A stretch of DNA of 64,000 nt from Streptomyces asiaticus (lineage in GTDB: Bacteria; Actinomycetota; Actinomycetes; Streptomycetales; Streptomycetaceae): NCBI RefSeq assembly GCF_018138715.1, contig NZ_JAGSHX010000001.1, forward strand, positions 1,054,001-1,118,000. Direction: 5' to 3'. This document shows positions 62,008-64,000 of the stretch, one piece after another. The notes under the pieces are model-generated. The model was not told the DNA's origin. It made no database searches and saw only the letters and a list, made by a program, of their open reading frames with translations. The translations under genes were made by a program, and so were the position numbers. Positions within the stretch are counted from its first letter, which is position 1. Every line of letters starts with the position of its first letter.

Positions 62008-63523
62008 TACGCATACCTCCCGACTCTGTGGTGTCCGATCACCTGGCCCCCTTCGCCCGATGTGGACGGCTTTCCCGTCCTCCCTGGCCGGTCGTGACTC
62101 CGGCGACTACTACGGGGCCTCCGTCGCCTTAGGAAGATCTCTTCCCGTAGGCGATCCCATGTTCGTCCTTGTCGTACGTCGTAGCGTGATGTAGGTGCCC
62201 CATTCATCTCCTTGAATGCCCTCGCTGGGCATCGCTCCGCACTCCGGAGGTTGCGTCGACCATGGCATCAAGCCGTCGCAGGGTGCGGCGTCGGTGTCAG
62301 GTATCTTTCCGACGGACTCGACCTTCAGTCTTCTGGAGATTGGGGTTCAGGCAATCCAGCTTTCACCGTGTCACGCGGGTCCCTCGACGCCCCGTCTCCA
62401 ATACCTGAGCCCGGCCGTCGATTTTCTGGCATGCTGCGGTCCCATCACCGTTTCCGGATTAGGTAAGCCATCAGACCCAAGAACCTCCCTCCAAATTCTT
62501 CCCGACTGAATCGGGAATACGACAAGGCGCCTCATGGCGCACTGCCAACGATCGGCGACCTCGACGGCGTTGGGAGCGGCTTCCTTGACCGCCTTGGTGT
62601 AGGCGGTGGCCCGGTCACGGCAGATGATCTCGGCTCCAGGGTGCTCGGTCAGCCAGGCCGCGAACGTCTCGGAGGTGCGGTCGGGAAGCACGTCCACTAC
62701 CCGGCCGGCCTCGACGTCGACGAGCACGGTGCCGTAGGCGCATCCCTTGCGGAAGGCGAACTCGTCCACTCCCAACACCCGCGGGGCACGGTCCGGCACT
62801 GCCGGCGCCGTCAGCAGCCCGAGCAGACGGGTCCGGCCCGCGGCCAGCGGCAGTCGGCGGCACAGCCGGGCAGCCGGGCGGCCACCGAACTCGATCGCGA
62901 TCGACCTCAGCCAGCCCGTCAGCACGGTGCTGGAGCGGCGGTGCCGCTCGGTCAGGCCCGGCACCTGCTCGACGAACGTCTTCCGGGAACACTTCCTACG
63001 GTCGCAGAAGTACCGGCGCACCCGGAGCCGGACCACGACCCGCCGTGAGCCCAACGGCCGTTCATCCAGGCTGCGTTGGCATGAGCTGTGTACGCGTCTG
63101 GCCTGCTTCCGGCAGTCCGGGCACCGGCCCGGCCGGCCGGTGCCCACCGCCTCCACCACTAGAGCGCCGGAGGAGTCGCTGACACGCTCCACTCGCACGC
63201 CGAGCCCGGGAAACAGCACATCCTCAACCGTCTTGCTCGCCACGGTAGGTAACACACTGCCGAAACGATCCCTCGTTCCCGCCCCTGACCGGAAAACTCG
63301 ACGGTCACGCCGGCGAGGCGTTCCCCGACAGGGACCAGAAGGACTGACCTGGGGGTTTCCGCATGGAGCGGGTGACGAGTTTCCCGTGCTTCTGGGCGCG
63401 CGGAGGGCACGGCACAAGGGGGTCCGGAAGATCCGTGTCGCCATGAAGTCGTCTGCGCGGAGGCTGCTCCGCATATGGGTGGGAAATCGGCACCCGCCGA
63501 CCCGCCAATATAACGATTTGGTC

Positions 63524-63547
63524 TACAGACCGTGTGATCGGTCTGTA
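63524..63547. promoter_or_regulatory. 9-6-9 inverted-repeat operator upstream of the MFS gene
   Basis: TACAGACCG-TGTGAT-CGGTCTGTA, perfect arms, 73 bp before the MFS start. AATATAAC just upstream (63507-63514) resembles a -10 element. The binding protein is not in the window. Confidence 0.65.
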
Positions 63548-63620
63548 CGTGGAGTCTATTTTCGGCCACCATGTCGACCCAGGCGCCTCGCGGCGACCGG
63601 ATCGCAACGAGGAGGCTGAG

Positions 63621-64000
63621 ATGGCTGTGGTGGGATCAGGGACCGGGGCCGACGTTTCGGAGATGACGAGACCGCCGGTACGCCCGGCCGGCAAGTGGCT
63701 GGTCACGACCATGGCGTTGGCGCAGTTGGGGCTGTTCCTCGCGCTGGCGGCTCCGGTGTTCGTCGGCCTGGCCATCAAGGTCCAGGAGGTGGCGCCGGGG
63801 CATGAGGTCGCGGCGCTGGGACTGGTGTCCACCGTGGGAGCGGTGGCGGCATTCGTCGCGAACCCGGTCTTCGGACGGATCAGCGACCGCACGACCGGCC
63901 GGTTCGGGCGCCGTCGGCCGTGGCTGGTGGCAGGAGCACTCGGCCTGGCGGTGTGCCTTCTGGTCATCGCGACGACGCAGAGTCTGGCGGTGCTCGTGGC
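63621..64000 (+). CDS. MFS transporter (5' part only)
   Basis: 127 residues to the window edge. GAGGAGGCTGAG precedes the ATG. Cytosolic head, then helices WLVTTMALAQLGLFLALAAP, EVAALGLVSTVGAVAAFVAN, loop VFGRISDRTTGRFGRRRPWL, and WLVAGALGLAVCLLVIATTQ. The loop form DRTxGRFGRRRPW is shared by sugar (GPH-type) symporters and related MFS proteins. Substrate unknown. It is downstream of a clear operator. Confidence 0.88.
   Translation, partial: MAVVGSGTGADVSEMTRPPVRPAGKWLVTTMALAQLGLFLALAAPVFVGLAIKVQEVAPGHEVAALGLVSTVGAVAAFVANPVFGRISDRTTGRFGRRRPWLVAGALGLAVCLLVIATTQSLAVLV

Larger units (their letters stand above)
60120..62542 (-). ncRNA. group II intron (2423 nt) inside the ISL3 transposase
   Basis: The 5' end is GTGCGCC, the group II consensus GUGYG. 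The 3' end is ...CAGTAC, fitting the usual AY. Domain V is at 60182-60215. An intron-encoded reverse transcriptase occupies 60224-62007, and about 535 nt of domain I-III sequence precede it. Same strand as the host transposase. Boundaries are supported by exact repair of the host reading frame. Exon-binding sites were not identified by eye. Confidence 0.85.
59216..63255 (-). mobile_element. ISL3-family transposase gene split by a group II intron
   Basis: N-terminal exon 62543-63255: zinc-finger CPDCRKQARRVHSSCQRSLD, VRRYFCDRRKCSRKTFVEQV, first catalytic Asp in VLGVDEFAFRKG, second in IICRDRATAYTKAV, up to VEVADRW. C-terminal exon 59216-60119: LLQNLSAAVEKTCHQHRGCL, LNLDRKTVRRFRD and the catalytic Glu in SSGAVEGNVNRVKTLKRAMY. 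With 60120-62542 removed the exons join as TGG-CA/T-TTG (Trp-His-Leu) and give a 538-residue protein in one frame. The GTG at 63255 is the likely start; terminal repeats were not defined. Confidence 0.85.

Overview
The window is high-GC DNA from a Streptomyces-like actinomycete. GTG and TTG starts are common, ORFs run open in several frames, and the insertion sequences (IS701, IS1380, IS630, IS110, ISL3, Tn3) and regulators (TetR, IclR, GntR, LysR, XRE/MmyB, CGNR) are of types usual in that group. No rRNA, tRNA, CRISPR array or replication origin was seen. The dense mix of small catabolic operons and broken mobile elements fits an accessory region such as a chromosome arm or a large plasmid; this is inference.

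Layout. 1-9.8 kb: an aromatic-type catabolic locus. An NMT1/SsuA-like ABC transporter (permease, ATPase, lipoprotein) runs leftward. Divergent from it is a chain coupled by ATGA overlaps: Rieske oxygenase, M20 hydrolase, LigB-type extradiol dioxygenase, alpha/beta hydrolase. Then come an IclR regulator, a pair of MaoC-type hydratase genes and a second, paralogous binding lipoprotein. Five of these genes carry in-frame stops or frameshifts, so as read the pathway is broken. 9.9-15.4 kb: an IS701 remnant, an MFS scrap, an aldo/keto reductase divergent from a TetR gene with two palindromic operators, two conserved hypotheticals and a broken Vps62-like gene. 15.4-20.3 kb: an operon of M20 peptidase, MHS transporter and a convincing ACC deaminase (Tyr294, Glu295 and Leu322 all present), divergent from a LysR gene. 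20.3-25.9 kb: two SDRs, a stand-alone Lrp/AsnC ligand domain, a TetR gene and a truncated Tn3 transposase. 26-32.2 kb: epoxide hydrolase, MFS transporter and CGNR regulator, then a membrane protein, histidine kinase and response regulator.

32.2-38.4 kb: a mosaic of IS110, IS1380 and Tn3 scraps and hypotheticals. It is followed by a TniQ-like gene, a Clp-N/HTH gene with a 45-bp dyad over its promoter, an XRE regulator, and several copies of a TGTCTC...GTCCGGGCA repeat that may be transposon ends. 38.5-52.2 kb: a succession of SDR oxidoreductases, a CocE hydrolase, an HSL-type esterase with TetR regulator and two operators, an acyl-CoA ligase with a nonsense codon, and more IS remnants. 51-53.4 kb: a run of gene scraps (F420-dependent NADP reductase, MFS, helicase-associated repeats, FGGY kinase). 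53.5-57.6 kb: an intact sugar-acid-type locus (DHDPS-family aldolase, 2-hydroxyacid dehydrogenase, ACS-type MFS, GntR) with the same GntR-like operator at both promoters.

57.6-63.3 kb: IS701 and IS4 scraps, a zinc-ribbon gene, and an ISL3-family transposase split by a 2.4-kb group II intron with its own reverse transcriptase. Removing the predicted intron restores the transposase frame exactly. An MFS gene behind a 9-6-9 inverted-repeat operator runs off the right edge.

Many genes carry single-base frameshifts, which could be real decay or consensus errors. Read-level data are needed before calling each one a pseudogene. Nonsense substitutions in several genes argue that at least part of the decay is real.
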